Source: an uncultured Gemmatimonadota bacterium (GTDB lineage Bacteria > Gemmatimonadota > Gemmatimonadetes > Longimicrobiales > Longimicrobiaceae). From it: a DNA stretch of 64,000 bases. Every line of letters begins with the position of its first letter. Position 1 is the first letter of the stretch. This document shows, in pieces, positions 1-8,640 of this stretch. Made by a program: the position numbers and the translations under genes. The stretch spans positions 18,416-82,415 of the forward strand of contig CADCTW010000243.1 of assembly GCA_902805735.1 (NCBI GenBank), in the 5' to 3' direction. Under the pieces are notes generated by a model that saw only the letters and a list, made by a program, of their open reading frames with translations, was not told the DNA's origin and did no database searches.

Positions 1-285
1 TTCCAAGCGATGCAGGACGCCTCTCTGGGTGCCCACATCGAACTCTCTACCCCGTACCTGGACGTCGACAAGGTGGCGATCGCCCGTGATGCCCGCCGGC
101 TGGGTGTGCCGCTGGCCGACACATGGTCGTGCTATCGGGGGGGCGCGGACCATTGCGGCCGCTGCGGCACGTGTGTCGAGCGCGCATGGGCCATCGCCCA
201 GGCGGGGATCGCCGACCCGACTGTGTACGAGGATCCCGGATACTGGAGACAAGTCATGGAGGAGCCCGCGGTGGCGCTGTCGTGA
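1..285 (+). CDS. queC: 7-cyano-7-deazaguanine synthase QueC, C-terminal part
   Basis: QueC converts 7-carboxy-7-deazaguanine to preQ0 using ATP and ammonia. Only the C-terminal 94 residues are in the window; the reading frame is open to base 1. The visible part has the family's diagnostic C-terminal zinc site: TWSCYRGGADHCGRCGTC gives the four cysteines in the expected spacing, followed by ERA. The stop overlaps the GTG start of queE (GTGA), so the two are translationally coupled. Standing at the head of a run with dpdA and dpdB, it most likely supplies preQ0 for DNA modification rather than for tRNA queuosine. Confidence 0.93.
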   Translation, partial: FQAMQDASLGAHIELSTPYLDVDKVAIARDARRLGVPLADTWSCYRGGADHCGRCGTCVERAWAIAQAGIADPTVYEDPGYWRQVMEEPAVALS

Positions 286-974
286 CAGGGGTAGACGTCG
301 CCGAGCCTGCGGACGCGCGGGAGGGGCTCGCCCGCGTTCGCAGGTACGGAATCAAAGAGGTCTTTCCCACGCTGCAGGGCGAAGGCGCACAAGCCGGCAC
401 CCCCGCGGTCTTCCTCCGCTTCGCGGGGTGTAACCTGGGGCTGGAGGTGTGCCCCTGGTGTGACACCGACTGGGCGCGGGCGGACCACGTGATCGACGCC
501 GACGGAACGCTGCAGCTCGTCGAAGGCGCGGCCGTTGAGGGGTTCGGCTCTGAGCGCCCCGGCCTGCTCGTTGTGGTCACCGGCGGCGAACCGTCGCTCC
601 AGTTCGACGCCCCGCTGTCCGTCGCCCTCCGCGCGCGTGGGTACCGGATCGCCATGGAGTCTAATGGCTCCAGACCGGTTGACCGGACGCTGGTCGACTG
701 GCTGACGATCAGCCCCAAACAACCGGACTTCATTCAGAGGGAAGGGGACGAACTGAAGCTCCTCTTCATGGGCGGCAGCACACCGGGCCTCACCCCAGAC
801 GTAGAGACAGTGCGGCGCATCACGGCGGACACGGAGTTCGCACACTACTTCCTGCAGCCGGTGGACCTCCCCGGGCGCGGTCCCAACTACGCCGAGGTGA
901 TCCAAGCCGTCATGGAGTTAGGCCCGCCCTGGCGTCTATCCGTGCAGACGCACAAGGTCACCGGAATCCGGTAA
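282..974 (+). CDS. queE: 7-carboxy-7-deazaguanine synthase QueE (radical SAM)
   Basis: QueE is the radical SAM enzyme that contracts carboxytetrahydropterin to 7-carboxy-7-deazaguanine, the step before QueC. The 230-residue product has the family opening ([20 protein letters not shown]) and a cluster-binding loop [12 protein letters not shown], in which the first and second cysteines are six residues apart rather than three. This wider spacing is seen in QueE-type enzymes. [10 protein letters not shown] is the glycine-rich SAM motif. The GTG start at 282 is chosen because it overlaps the queC stop and removes a nonsense N-terminal extension. It lies four bases before queD. Confidence 0.92.
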   Translation: MTGVDVAEPADAREGLARVRRYGIKEVFPTLQGEGAQAGTPAVFLRFAGCNLGLEVCPWCDTDWARADHVIDADGTLQLVEGAAVEGFGSERPGLLVVVTGGEPSLQFDAPLSVALRARGYRIAMESNGSRPVDRTLVDWLTISPKQPDFIQREGDELKLLFMGGSTPGLTPDVETVRRITADTEFAHYFLQPVDLPGRGPNYAEVIQAVMELGPPWRLSVQTHKVTGIR

Positions 975-978
975 GCGC

Positions 979-1356
979 ATGCAAATCTTCAAGGAGTTCA
1001 CCTTCGAAGCGGCGCATCGGCTGCCGAATGTGCCCGACGGGCACAAGTGCGCGCGGCTCCACGGCCACAGCTTCCGCGTCCGCATCCATCTCGCAGGCGA
1101 GGTGCATGCGAAAATGGGCTGGGTTGCAGACTTCGCAGACATCAAGGCCGCGTTCAAGCCGTTCCTCGAGGAGCTCGACCACAACTACCTGAATGACATC
1201 CCGGGGCTGGAGAACCCGACGAGCGAGAACCTGGCCCGCTGGATCTGGGATCGCCTCGGGCCCCGCCTCCCTGGGCTGCACCAGGTGAGCGTACGGGAGA
1301 CATGCACCTCGGGCTGCATCTACCGCGGTCCGGAGCGATCCCATGGCTCGCGATAA
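979..1356 (+). CDS. queD: 6-carboxytetrahydropterin synthase QueD
   Basis: QueD converts dihydroneopterin triphosphate to 6-carboxytetrahydropterin, the substrate of QueE. The 125-residue length is typical. Seen motifs are FEAAHRL (first zinc histidine), CARLHGHSF (catalytic cysteine plus the other two zinc histidines), LDHNYLND with the catalytic Asp-His, and [10 protein letters not shown]. The gene sits four bases after queE and its end overlaps the next gene by 14 bases. With queC and queE it makes a complete GTP-derived preQ0 route apart from GTP cyclohydrolase, which the host would have to provide. Confidence 0.94.
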   Translation: MQIFKEFTFEAAHRLPNVPDGHKCARLHGHSFRVRIHLAGEVHAKMGWVADFADIKAAFKPFLEELDHNYLNDIPGLENPTSENLARWIWDRLGPRLPGLHQVSVRETCTSGCIYRGPERSHGSR

Positions 1357-2347
1357 GCCGGAGTCTACGCGCCTGCACATCGTGGTCACCTGCACAAAGC
1401 GGAAGCGCCACGCGGCGCCGCCGCAACTCCGACTGGGGAGCCACAACGGCGGTTCGCTCCCGGCTCGCCTGGAGAGTTGGATCGGCGCGCTCCGCGGAGC
1501 ACCCGAGGAGGGGCTTGTTCCCGTGGGCGAATTGTACGCTGGCGACCACTGGCAGCGGAGCGCTTCACTTCCAGCGGTGGCCGCGGAGCACGGCACCGCA
1601 GCGCGGCTCTGGGTGTGCTCGGCCGGGTACGGGCTGCTGCCCGGGGATTCGCTCGTCCAGCCTTACTCAGCCACGTTCTCGCGCGGTCACCCGGACGCGG
1701 TGTGGCGGACAGGTGATCCCCTCGGCTGTGCGGATGTGCTTGCGTCTTGGTGGGGAGGGCTCGCTAGGTGGGCGGGACCTACCACTGGGGCGCCCCGCAC
1801 CCTCCAGGACCTGGCCGATTCCGACCCTTCAGCGGGCATCTGGGTGGTCACGTCCGCGAGCTACTTGAACGCGATGCACGCCGACTTGCGCGCCTCCGCA
1901 CAGGCGCTCACACGGGCTGACCGCCTCGTGATCATCTCGGCAGGCGCGCGTCGGGTTCCAGGCCTGGCATCCCACGCTCTCGATTTTGATTGGCGACTCC
2001 AGGGGGACGATGGACCGCTGGGCGGGGCGGCGATGTCCCTGAACGTCCGCGTGGCGGAGCTGCTCTTGCGCGGCGAAGTGGGGACCAGCGTCGCGGACCT
2101 GAACGGGCGGCTACGGTCGGTGGCGTCCACCGTGCCGGTACGACGCCCCAAAGTGGGTATGCGGGTGTCTGAGGCGGAGGTAGAGCGTTTCCTCCGCGAG
2201 GAGATGCGCTCGCGCCCGGGAGTGCGCCGGACTCCCCTGCTGAGAAAGCTGCGTGACGACCTGCACTGGGCGTTTGAAGAGAAGCGCTTCGCCCGCCTAT
2301 ACGATCAAGTCCGCATGAGTCTGCCGACGAGCGAAGGCGACCGATGA
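1343..2347 (+). CDS. YaaA/DUF6884-type protein of the deazapurine operon
   Basis: This 334-residue protein has the YaaA/DUF6884-like signature: a start strand ending in a Cys-Lys-Arg-Lys motif ([12 protein letters not shown], near residue 15), GELYAGDHW around residue 57, and [21 protein letters not shown] near residues 92-112. Proteins of this fold accompany dpdA genes. The start overlaps queD and its stop overlaps dpdA (ATGA), so it is co-translated with them. A role in processing the inserted preQ0 base, the job done by DpdC in the Salmonella system, is an inference from position only; I cannot confirm homology to DpdC. The C-terminal 90 residues are basic and helical, without a motif I recognise. 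Confidence 0.7.
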   Translation: MARDKPESTRLHIVVTCTKRKRHAAPPQLRLGSHNGGSLPARLESWIGALRGAPEEGLVPVGELYAGDHWQRSASLPAVAAEHGTAARLWVCSAGYGLLPGDSLVQPYSATFSRGHPDAVWRTGDPLGCADVLASWWGGLARWAGPTTGAPRTLQDLADSDPSAGIWVVTSASYLNAMHADLRASAQALTRADRLVIISAGARRVPGLASHALDFDWRLQGDDGPLGGAAMSLNVRVAELLLRGEVGTSVADLNGRLRSVASTVPVRRPKVGMRVSEAEVERFLREEMRSRPGVRRTPLLRKLRDDLHWAFEEKRFARLYDQVRMSLPTSEGDR

Positions 2348-3645
2348 AATTTTTCTTCCCCGACAGCCTCGACTTGGTCGATCCGAGCTTTGACTTCGGT
2401 TCCGAAACTCGGAACGAGTTCAGGATTCCGCAGCGCGACGATGCGTACGCGCACGAGGTGTTCGCTGAGCCACCGTTCGACGGTATGCTGGTGTCAAAGG
2501 CGATTGTGGACGGATCACCGATCGGCGGCAGTAAGTACACCCTGGGGCAGCGGCATCGGCTCTTCCGGTGTGGTATCCGGGAGTTCCTCCGCTTGGACGA
2601 ACGCCCAGGCAGCCGTCGACTCGCCACGATGGGAGACTGTGGCGCCTTCACGTACGTGCGCGAGGAGTACCCGCCCTACTCGGTGGACGAGGTGCTGCAA
2701 TTCTACACGCGCTGTGGGTTCGACCTAGGCGTATCCGTGGACCACGTCATCCTCGATTACTTCCCCGAGGCCGACCAGCTCGAGCTGGGTGGATCGCTGC
2801 AGGCTCCTGCACGTGCGGCGAAGCTTTCCGAGGGGCGCAAGCGCCAGCAGGTCACGCTTGACTTGGCCGACGAATTCCTGCGTACCCACCGGTCACAGCG
2901 GTGTCGATTCCACCCCGTGGGCGTCGCGCAGGGGTGGAGTCCCGCGTCGTATGCAAAGGCGGTCGAAGCCCTCCAGAACATGGGGTACCGGACGATTGCG
3001 CTCGGGGGCATGGTGCCGCTCCGTACCGTGGACATCCTCGCCTGCCTTGAGGCGGTCTCCGCGGTGCGCCACCCCGACACTCGTTTCCACCTCCTAGGTG
3101 TGACGCGGTGCGAGCACGTTCTCGAGTTCAAACGCTTCGGCGTGACGAGCTTTGACAGCACTATGCCGCTTCTGCAGGCGTTCAAGGACGCCAAGGACAA
3201 CTACCACACGCTCGACCGGACGTACGTCGCGGTGCGGGTTCCGCAGGTGGAGCGGAATCCGAAGTTGCTACGCTACATCGGGGCGGGCATCATCGACCAG
3301 AGCGTGGCTCGGCGCCTTGAGCAGGAGTGCCTCCGGGCTCTCGCGGACTACGACGCTGGGCGTGTGCCCGTGGACGCGGCGCTGGAACCTGTCCTCGCGT
3401 ACGAACAAATCCACGACGAAGGAATGGACCGGAGCCAGTCCTACCGCGAGGTCCTAGAAGACCAGCCGTGGAAGCGCTGCCCGTGCGACGTTTGCAGGAC
3501 GTTGGGGATACACGTAATCATCTTCCGCGGTTCGGACCGAAATCGGCGCCGCGGGTTCCACAACCTAACCGTGCTGTACGAGCGGCTCCACTACGAACTG
3601 GCGGGGAAGAAAACCCGCCCGGCGAAGCTGGTGGCCGTACCGTGA
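2344..3645 (+). CDS. dpdA: DNA-guanine transglycosylase DpdA
   Basis: DpdA is the TGT-like enzyme that exchanges guanine in DNA for preQ0. The 433-residue protein matches the family from its first residues ([18 protein letters not shown]), followed by RDDAYAHEVF and PPFDGMLVSKAIVDG. GDCGAFTYVREEYPPYS near residue 97 corresponds to the active-site aspartate region of tRNA-guanine transglycosylases. VGVAQGW and IALGGMVPLRT follow in the barrel. CPCDVC near residue 384 looks like the zinc site. It overlaps the preceding gene by four bases and precedes dpdB by 23 bases. Confidence 0.92.
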   Translation: MKFFFPDSLDLVDPSFDFGSETRNEFRIPQRDDAYAHEVFAEPPFDGMLVSKAIVDGSPIGGSKYTLGQRHRLFRCGIREFLRLDERPGSRRLATMGDCGAFTYVREEYPPYSVDEVLQFYTRCGFDLGVSVDHVILDYFPEADQLELGGSLQAPARAAKLSEGRKRQQVTLDLADEFLRTHRSQRCRFHPVGVAQGWSPASYAKAVEALQNMGYRTIALGGMVPLRTVDILACLEAVSAVRHPDTRFHLLGVTRCEHVLEFKRFGVTSFDSTMPLLQAFKDAKDNYHTLDRTYVAVRVPQVERNPKLLRYIGAGIIDQSVARRLEQECLRALADYDAGRVPVDAALEPVLAYEQIHDEGMDRSQSYREVLEDQPWKRCPCDVCRTLGIHVIIFRGSDRNRRRGFHNLTVLYERLHYELAGKKTRPAKLVAVP

Positions 3646-3668
3646 GCCGGCCGACTAGAGAGGACTCG

Positions 3669-4820
3669 ATGCCAGACGCCACCGTGCTGCGCCTGCCCGC
3701 CCTGGAGATCCGGCAGGGGCGGGACCGTGTGCTCTACAGCTTCGCGGTGGACGGCAAGCTCCTGCCGCAGTTCACCACAATCTCGCGCGTTCACCGCAAT
3801 TCCGACCACGAGATTCGCGGTTACCAGCGCCCAGAGGTGATCTCCCACATCGGGGAGATTCGGACGTACCTCGAGTCCGAAGATCCGATGATCCCCAATT
3901 CGATCGTTGTCGCCTTCGACGGCCGCGTCACATTCGAGCCGGCGGACGTGCAGCCGCTCGGACCTGGCTACAGCCGGTTCGGAGTCCTCTGCATCCCCAT
4001 GGATCCCTCCCTCCCGGATGAGCAGAAGCCCGGGTGGATCGTTGATGGGCAGCAACGCTCCGCAGCCATCCGGGAGGCCCAGATTGACCGCTTTCCGATC
4101 AACGTGACAGCGTTCGTCACCGACAATGCTCAGGAGCAGGTGGAGCAGTTCATCCTGGTGAACTCGACCAAGCCGCTGCCCAAGGGGTTGATCTACGAGC
4201 TGCTCCCCGGGACCGAGTCTCGGCTTCCGAGTCCCCTCCAGCGCCGGCGCTTTCCTGCGCTCCTATTGGAGAGGCTCAACCTCGACGAGGATTCGCCGTT
4301 TTTCGGTATGATCCAGACGCCTACGAATCCGGACGGGGTGGTGAAGGACAACTCGGTGCTGCGGATGCTGGAGAACAGCCTGACCGAAGGGGCCCTGCAC
4401 CGCTTCCGCGATCCGCGGACCGGGCGGGGGGATGTCGAATCCATGCTCACCCTTCTCAAGCGGTTCTGGACTGCGGTCGCGGACACCTTCCCGGAGGCGT
4501 GGGGTGAGAAGCCCCGTGATTCGCGCTTGATGCACGGCGCGGGCATCGTCAGCGTGGGCTTTCTCATGGACGCTGCCGCTGAGAGGTACCTGGACGATGG
4601 GATCCCGGACACGGCAAACTTTCGGGCCGAGTTGGACCCGCTGCGGCAGGTCTGCCGGTGGACCTCAGGGTATTGGGACTTCGGGCCAGGCCTGCAGCGG
4701 AAGTGGAACGAGGTGCAGAACACGTCCAAGGACATCATGCTGCTCGCAGATTACCTGCTGGAGGAGTACCGGGAGCGGGTATGGAGTCCCACGCGCTTCC
4801 GGAAGCTTGGAGCAGGTTGA
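3669..4820 (+). CDS. dpdB: DpdB-like DGQQR-domain protein
   Basis: DpdB is the partner of DpdA in preQ0 insertion and belongs to the ParB/DndB-like group. The decisive motif is GWIVDGQQRSAAI near residue 124, the DGQxR loop of this family, followed by FILVNSTKPLPKGLIYEL. At 383 residues it has normal length. The ATG at 3669 is preferred over the longer open frame because GAGAGGAC lies just upstream and the protein begins with the conserved LRLPALEIRQGRDRVLYSF segment. It ends the queC-dpdB operon; a 14-bp hairpin follows. Confidence 0.85.
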   Translation: MPDATVLRLPALEIRQGRDRVLYSFAVDGKLLPQFTTISRVHRNSDHEIRGYQRPEVISHIGEIRTYLESEDPMIPNSIVVAFDGRVTFEPADVQPLGPGYSRFGVLCIPMDPSLPDEQKPGWIVDGQQRSAAIREAQIDRFPINVTAFVTDNAQEQVEQFILVNSTKPLPKGLIYELLPGTESRLPSPLQRRRFPALLLERLNLDEDSPFFGMIQTPTNPDGVVKDNSVLRMLENSLTEGALHRFRDPRTGRGDVESMLTLLKRFWTAVADTFPEAWGEKPRDSRLMHGAGIVSVGFLMDAAAERYLDDGIPDTANFRAELDPLRQVCRWTSGYWDFGPGLQRKWNEVQNTSKDIMLLADYLLEEYRERVWSPTRFRKLGAG

Positions 4821-4849
4821 CCGTTCGGCTCCTCTGGAGTACACGAATG

Positions 4850-4880
4850 CGCGGCCCGGAAGCGATGCTTCCGGGCCGCG
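4850..4880 (+). terminator. 14-bp hairpin after dpdB
   Basis: CGCGGCCCGGAAGC and its exact reverse complement are separated by a 3-base loop, 30 bases after the dpdB stop. There is no T-run directly after it, so termination strength is uncertain. Confidence 0.5.
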
Positions 4881-4915
4881 AACCGTTCCCCGCAACGACC
4901 AACCCGCGCAGAAAA

Positions 4916-4930
4916 AGGTATGACATACCT
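4916..4930. promoter_or_regulatory. 15-bp palindrome upstream of YaaA-like gene
   Basis: AGGTATGACATACCT is a perfect 7-1-7 palindrome, 17 bases before the ATG at 4948. It is AT-richer than its surroundings. The position suits an operator or a promoter-overlapping site; no regulator is identified. Confidence 0.35.
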
Positions 4931-4947
4931 CATACCCATATGCCCCA

Positions 4948-5484
4948 ATGTCCGAAGATCTGAAACCGCCCAGAGTGCCCTCTCCCCGTCGGCTACTCAT
5001 CGTATCAATCTCCAACCACAGTCCATTCCCTGTTGAGCCCGCCCCCGCGTGGTCCCGTTGCACTGAGGGGGTGTTCCGGTTGCTGGCCCGTGCACGACGA
5101 GCGGGAATGTGGCCAGCTGATACCGACCTCGCCATTCTCTGTCCACGCAACGGCTTGCTTGATCCAGAAGCCATGGTCGGACCAACCACGGCCGCGATGA
5201 CCCAGGAGCACGCGCAGTCGCTCCGGCACTTGGTGCACCGGCAGTTGCACGAGCGGCTTGTCGCGCGCGGCTACAGTGAGCTCCTGGTCTGGGTCGACGA
5301 AGCGTGGCTGCCCGCCCTGCGGCTCACCCCGGCTTGGCTTCCGGACGGCTTGGAACTCAGAGTTGCAGCCGGTCCCGCAACCCAGCGGATTGCGCTCCTC
5401 CGTCGGTGGGTCGTGGACGTCAAAGCACCAAGTAACTCTGGGCAGGGACACATGCCCGCTACCGACTCCGATCGGCCACGCTGA
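4948..5484 (+). CDS. Small YaaA/DUF6884-like protein
   Basis: A 178-residue protein with a diverged version of the same fold as the gene at 1343: a first strand LLIVSISNHSPFP, then LAILCPRNGLLDPEAMVGPT in place of the SAKYGLL-type motif. The Cys-Lys-Arg-Lys sequence of typical members is replaced by SISNHS, so any activity relying on it is probably lost or altered. It lies after the dpd operon on the same strand but behind a hairpin, so it may be separately transcribed. Its last 26 bases overlap the 3' end of the convergent gene at 5459-6526. Assignment is by motif only. Confidence 0.55.
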   Translation: MSEDLKPPRVPSPRRLLIVSISNHSPFPVEPAPAWSRCTEGVFRLLARARRAGMWPADTDLAILCPRNGLLDPEAMVGPTTAAMTQEHAQSLRHLVHRQLHERLVARGYSELLVWVDEAWLPALRLTPAWLPDGLELRVAAGPATQRIALLRRWVVDVKAPSNSGQGHMPATDSDRPR

Positions 5485-6526
5485 AATCGCGGAAATCCCC
5501 TGTCCGTTCGGCCTCCAAGAAGCCTCCGTACCCAGTGTCAAAGATGGTATCCGTGAATCGGCTCTGGTCAATGGGAATCCCGTGCTCGCATATCTCGTCC
5601 GGAACGAGCCCGTGATTGACGAACAGGTGCGGGTTCGGGACGAATTGATCGCTGGTGAGGTCGCGCACTCCGATGATGAAGTGCGGAAGCAGCGCTCCTT
5701 TGACGGCGACCTCCTGTTGCGCCGGGAACAGGCCAAAGAGCGGCGGGGAAGGCAGTCCTACTGATCTCACCTGGTCGTCCGCATTCGTGGAGTGCCAGGG
5801 TAGTACGGCGAAGTTTTCGAATGGGCGCGGGATGAAGTAGTGGATAACCCACGGTTCGAGGTTCCTACCCTGGTACCCGCGTGCAAACTGCCGTCCTGTA
5901 TCGGGACGCATGGAGGTCGAGACGAGGGGAGATCCCGCGCTCACCCCCGGCTGTCCTGCCGTGTGCGCGAAGTACAGGTAGTAGTCTCGGACGCGCAAAC
6001 GTGAACGGCCCGTGAGCGAGCCCACGACGCGGACGAAGTGGTCGCGGTTCGACGCATTCTCGAAGTAGGTAAGGAACGCTGTAGAACAATGCATGCCGAC
6101 GAACGATCTGCGGCGCGGGTGGACGCACGCTGCGGCCACGCGGTCGAAGAGGAACGCCAGCACCTCGTCGCTCGTGTCGTTCACGCTACTCAGGTAGTCC
6201 CTTGCGTCCGGATACTGGCCTCCGCCGGTATGGTAGCGGCGTGCCTTCACGCCGAATAGGAAGAGCCGCTCGCGGGTTTCACCTTCGTCGGGCCCACGAG
6301 CAGATCGGTGCAGCAGACCGCGGATGTATCCCGCGTGGTTTCCGCGGTATACACGCAGAAGGTCACGAGCGCGCATCTTCTCGGTGAGCAGGGCCAAGAA
6401 CTCGCCGAACCATTCCGCGTCCTGCATATGGAGGGGATCCCCTGCGATGTCTGTGAGTTGCATTCCAGTTTGGTCGCGTCGAAGAGGCATAGTTTGTGAT
6501 CGTCTGTCAAACGGCGTGAATTGCAC
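5459..6526 (-). CDS. ADP-ribosyltransferase-like protein next to dpd operon
   Basis: The 355-residue protein is not a clear member of a named family, but its order of motifs fits an R-S-E ADP-ribosyltransferase fold: LLRVYRG (Arg61), SPLVSTSMRP (Ser203-Thr-Ser205) and FPAQQEVAVKG (Gln270-x-Glu272). If correct, the QxE form is the one found in guanine-modifying toxins such as ScARP and pierisin, which is suggestive beside a guanine-modifying DNA system. That link is inference. A GTG start at 6526 gives the longest form; ATGs at 6490 and 6463 are alternatives. It is convergent with the YaaA-like gene and overlaps it by 26 bases. Residues 90-190 show no motif I can name. Confidence 0.45.
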   Translation of the reverse strand: MQFTPFDRRSQTMPLRRDQTGMQLTDIAGDPLHMQDAEWFGEFLALLTEKMRARDLLRVYRGNHAGYIRGLLHRSARGPDEGETRERLFLFGVKARRYHTGGGQYPDARDYLSSVNDTSDEVLAFLFDRVAAACVHPRRRSFVGMHCSTAFLTYFENASNRDHFVRVVGSLTGRSRLRVRDYYLYFAHTAGQPGVSAGSPLVSTSMRPDTGRQFARGYQGRNLEPWVIHYFIPRPFENFAVLPWHSTNADDQVRSVGLPSPPLFGLFPAQQEVAVKGALLPHFIIGVRDLTSDQFVPNPHLFVNHGLVPDEICEHGIPIDQSRFTDTIFDTGYGGFLEAERTGDFRDFSVADRSR

Positions 6527-6725
6527 TGTCTGGGCGTGTGGCGGTAATCTGCATCAGCGCGCTGGCAAGGTGCTCATGGTGGATGCTTCCGAGCTCGTCC
6601 GGTACGGGACGCACTGGTCCGGCGGTGGCGCCCGCAGTGACATCTTCAACCCGTCCGTGAGCGGCTTCCTGCTTGACCTTGTAAGGGCATTCGCGTCCCG
6701 ATCCGCCCAGCCGCAAATTAGACGA

Positions 6726-6758
6726 GGGGGGTGCGCGCCATCGCAGGCGCGCACCCCC
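6726..6758 (-). terminator. Hairpin terminator of the small gene at 6821-6985
   Basis: A 13-bp stem (GGGGGTGCGCGCC side) with a 6-base loop lies about 60 bases past the stop of the minus-strand gene at 6821. The 294 bases between the ADP-ribosyltransferase-like start (6526) and 6821 hold this hairpin and nothing else that I recognise. Confidence 0.55.
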
Positions 6759-6820
6759 TTGGTGTCGACCCGCGACCCGCGACCCGCGACCCGCACCGGC
6801 GAACGGCGGGGGCGTTCGCC

Positions 6821-6985
6821 CTACCAGCCCCGCTGCTCCTGCTCCTCACGGTTTGCTTGGTCCGCGTCGTATGCGTCGTTGTTGGGGTTCATTACGTCGC
6901 TCCGGTCATCGTTGGACGACCGGCCCTCCGAACTGCCGCCCCGATCCTCGCCCGCTCCGCCGCTCCCATCGCGCTGCTGGTCCAT
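6821..6985 (-). CDS. Small hydrophilic acidic protein, 54 aa
   Basis: The product is very polar: a Gly/Ser/Asp/Arg-rich first half, then RSDVMNPNNDAYDADQANRE, a motif I remember from small uncharacterised proteins of many bacteria (NPNNPAY-ADQANR type). The ATG at 6985 is preferred over a longer frame because GAGGGGAG stands six bases upstream, and the shorter product is exactly the conserved part. A hairpin terminator follows. It is a monocistronic gene. No function is known to me. Confidence 0.6.
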   Translation of the reverse strand: MDQQRDGSGGAGEDRGGSSEGRSSNDDRSDVMNPNNDAYDADQANREEQEQRGW

Positions 6986-7185
6986 GGCTCCCCTCAGGTG
7001 CGCGGTTTCTGAAAAAGTGGCACGTTGTGCTTGGAGCACGAACCGCGCCGGGATTGCGTCGCGAGCCCTAACCCGGTGTTCTGCCCTCCGGGGTGCCGCG
7101 TCCGCGTCCTTGATGGATAGAGGCAGCAATCGAGCGACGTCATGTACTCCGTGACAGCCGGATATAGCCAGCACTGGAGAACTCG

Positions 7186-7578
7186 ATGCGCGAACCGATC
7201 ACGCAGGATCGGAGTGGTGAGACTCGTGTGGTGGACTTGGAGCCCTACATGGACGAGCTGCGCGTGTGCATTGGTCGGGACCACGGGGCACGTGCGCGCG
7301 AGAACACGGGACTCGACCGGCTGGACTTCGACCTTTCCGTGGGGCGGGTGCTAGTCCTCGTCCCTACGGACGCGTGGGACGTGTCAAGCGCCTTCTGGAT
7401 GGGGATGTTCGGCCCGTCGGTTCGACGCCTCGGGGCAGCTGGCTTCCGCGCCCGCTACGAGTTCCGCGGTGGGATCCACCGCGAGGATGTCGAGGCAGGA
7501 ATCGAGGAAGCGCTACTCGAGCAGGATCCCCTCGCTGGGAGCCCAGCTGCGGATCCCCCCAGGCACCCGTGGGGGTGA
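7186..7578 (+). CDS. Hypothetical protein, 130 aa (STAS-like reading possible)
   Basis: I do not recognise this gene. The central part (FDLSVGRVLVLVPTDAWDVSSAFWMGMFGPSVRRLG) reads as strand-helix-helix similar to the STAS-like DUF4325 pattern, where a conserved Ser-Ser-Phe starts a helix, but the match is weak. GGAGAACTCG precedes the ATG, a good ribosome site. The gene converges on the minus-strand pair at 7613-8640 with 35 bases between the stops. No signal peptide or membrane segment is visible. Confidence 0.5.
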   Translation: MREPITQDRSGETRVVDLEPYMDELRVCIGRDHGARARENTGLDRLDFDLSVGRVLVLVPTDAWDVSSAFWMGMFGPSVRRLGAAGFRARYEFRGGIHREDVEAGIEEALLEQDPLAGSPAADPPRHPWG

Positions 7579-7612
7579 CCGAGCACGTCGCAAGCCCCGC
7601 TGTGCCCGTGGA

Positions 7613-8233
7613 CTATCGGCCCAGCGCTCTCCACCCATCGCTGGCCAGGACCAGGGTCAGCGAGTCCTCCGCTGGGGCGGTGCGGGTGGCGAGTTCGCGC
7701 TCGACGTACGGGAACTGACGCCGGAGCTCGGCGTCTTCGGCCCAGGACGCAGCCTCGCGCAGCCGACGCAGGTAGGTGACTTTCGTGGTGACCTGCCCCA
7801 GTCCTTCGGCGGCCTCGGTCCAGCGCACCACCCCTGCAACCTCCGCCGTCCCGTAACAGAACGCCCCCACAGGACGTGTGGGGTCCCATCGGCCCGCCGG
7901 GAAGGTCCGGTAAGCCTTTTGGCCTGATTCCGTGAGCGAGTACCGGGTTCCCACCTCTCCAGGCTCGGGTGCCATCATCCCCAGCCGCACCATCGTACGC
8001 AGGCGCCCTACAAGGGCGCCGTACTCCCGAGACATCCCGCCCGCGTCTGGCAGGTCCGCCGGCAGCATCCAGGCGGGCTCGCCCACGCATCTCGGGTTCT
8101 CCGCGAGGTGCGCATTGATGGCAGGCCTGAAGTTCGCCTCCGACGGGGTACGTGGGTCCGCCGCCCGAGCGCACGCTCCGCTTACCGGGAGCAGCAGGGC
8201 AAGCACCGCTCGCCGCGCAGCGCGCCCGCTCAC
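7613..8233 (-). CDS. Secreted or lipid-anchored hypothetical protein, 206 aa
   Basis: The GTG start at 8233 overlaps the stop of the upstream lipoprotein gene (GTGA), so the two are coupled. The N-terminus has an arginine pair and a hydrophobic stretch (AVLALLLPVSGACA), a signal peptide with a possible but non-canonical lipobox cysteine. The mature part contains a segment (SREYGALVGRLRTMVRLGMM, then TRYSLTESGQKAY) that looks like a winged-helix with wing, unusual for an exported protein. The longer open frame that starts at 8734 reads through the neighbouring gene and is not used. Function unknown. Confidence 0.6.
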   Translation of the reverse strand: MSGRAARRAVLALLLPVSGACARAADPRTPSEANFRPAINAHLAENPRCVGEPAWMLPADLPDAGGMSREYGALVGRLRTMVRLGMMAPEPGEVGTRYSLTESGQKAYRTFPAGRWDPTRPVGAFCYGTAEVAGVVRWTEAAEGLGQVTTKVTYLRRLREAASWAEDAELRRQFPYVERELATRTAPAEDSLTLVLASDGWRALGR

Positions 8234-8640
8234 TTGCACACCTGCGGGGCCTGCACGTCGGAGGTGTACGTCCCGTCCGCCGTGTCGAACACGCGAAGCC
8301 GGTACTGGTAGCAGGCGTAGTCCGCGTGCGACGAGAGCTTGGCGAGCACCGCTGGATCGGAGACCACCGACTGCCCAGGGCGGATGTTCTGGATGAGCGT
8401 GACGCCCTGGTCCACCACTACCGTGCCGCGCAGCACCTGGATGTCCAGTTGCACGTTGTCCGCGGTCGCAGAGCCGCGGTTCGCGACGGTGAACGTGAAC
8501 GCGGGGAATCCATCCGCGTACGTGACGGGTGTGACCGCAGCCACCTCGATGCGCGGGGCCGCTTTGGAGCTGGTTGAGTCCCCACCGCAGGCGGACAGGA
8601 GAGCGGGGAGGGTGAGCGTCAGGATTCGGAAACGGGACAT
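8230..8640 (-). CDS. Lipoprotein with CARDB-like immunoglobulin fold
   Basis: A 136-residue protein with a lipoprotein signal peptide: basic start, hydrophobic core and LLSACGGDS, where the cysteine is the lipidation site. The remainder (FTFTVANRGSATADNVQLDI and GQSVVSDPAVL) has the alternating strand pattern of CARDB-type surface domains. It would be attached to a membrane facing outward. It is the first gene of a coupled pair with the next gene on the minus strand. Partners and substrates are unknown. Confidence 0.7.
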   Translation of the reverse strand: MSRFRILTLTLPALLSACGGDSTSSKAAPRIEVAAVTPVTYADGFPAFTFTVANRGSATADNVQLDIQVLRGTVVVDQGVTLIQNIRPGQSVVSDPAVLAKLSSHADYACYQYRLRVFDTADGTYTSDVQAPQVCK

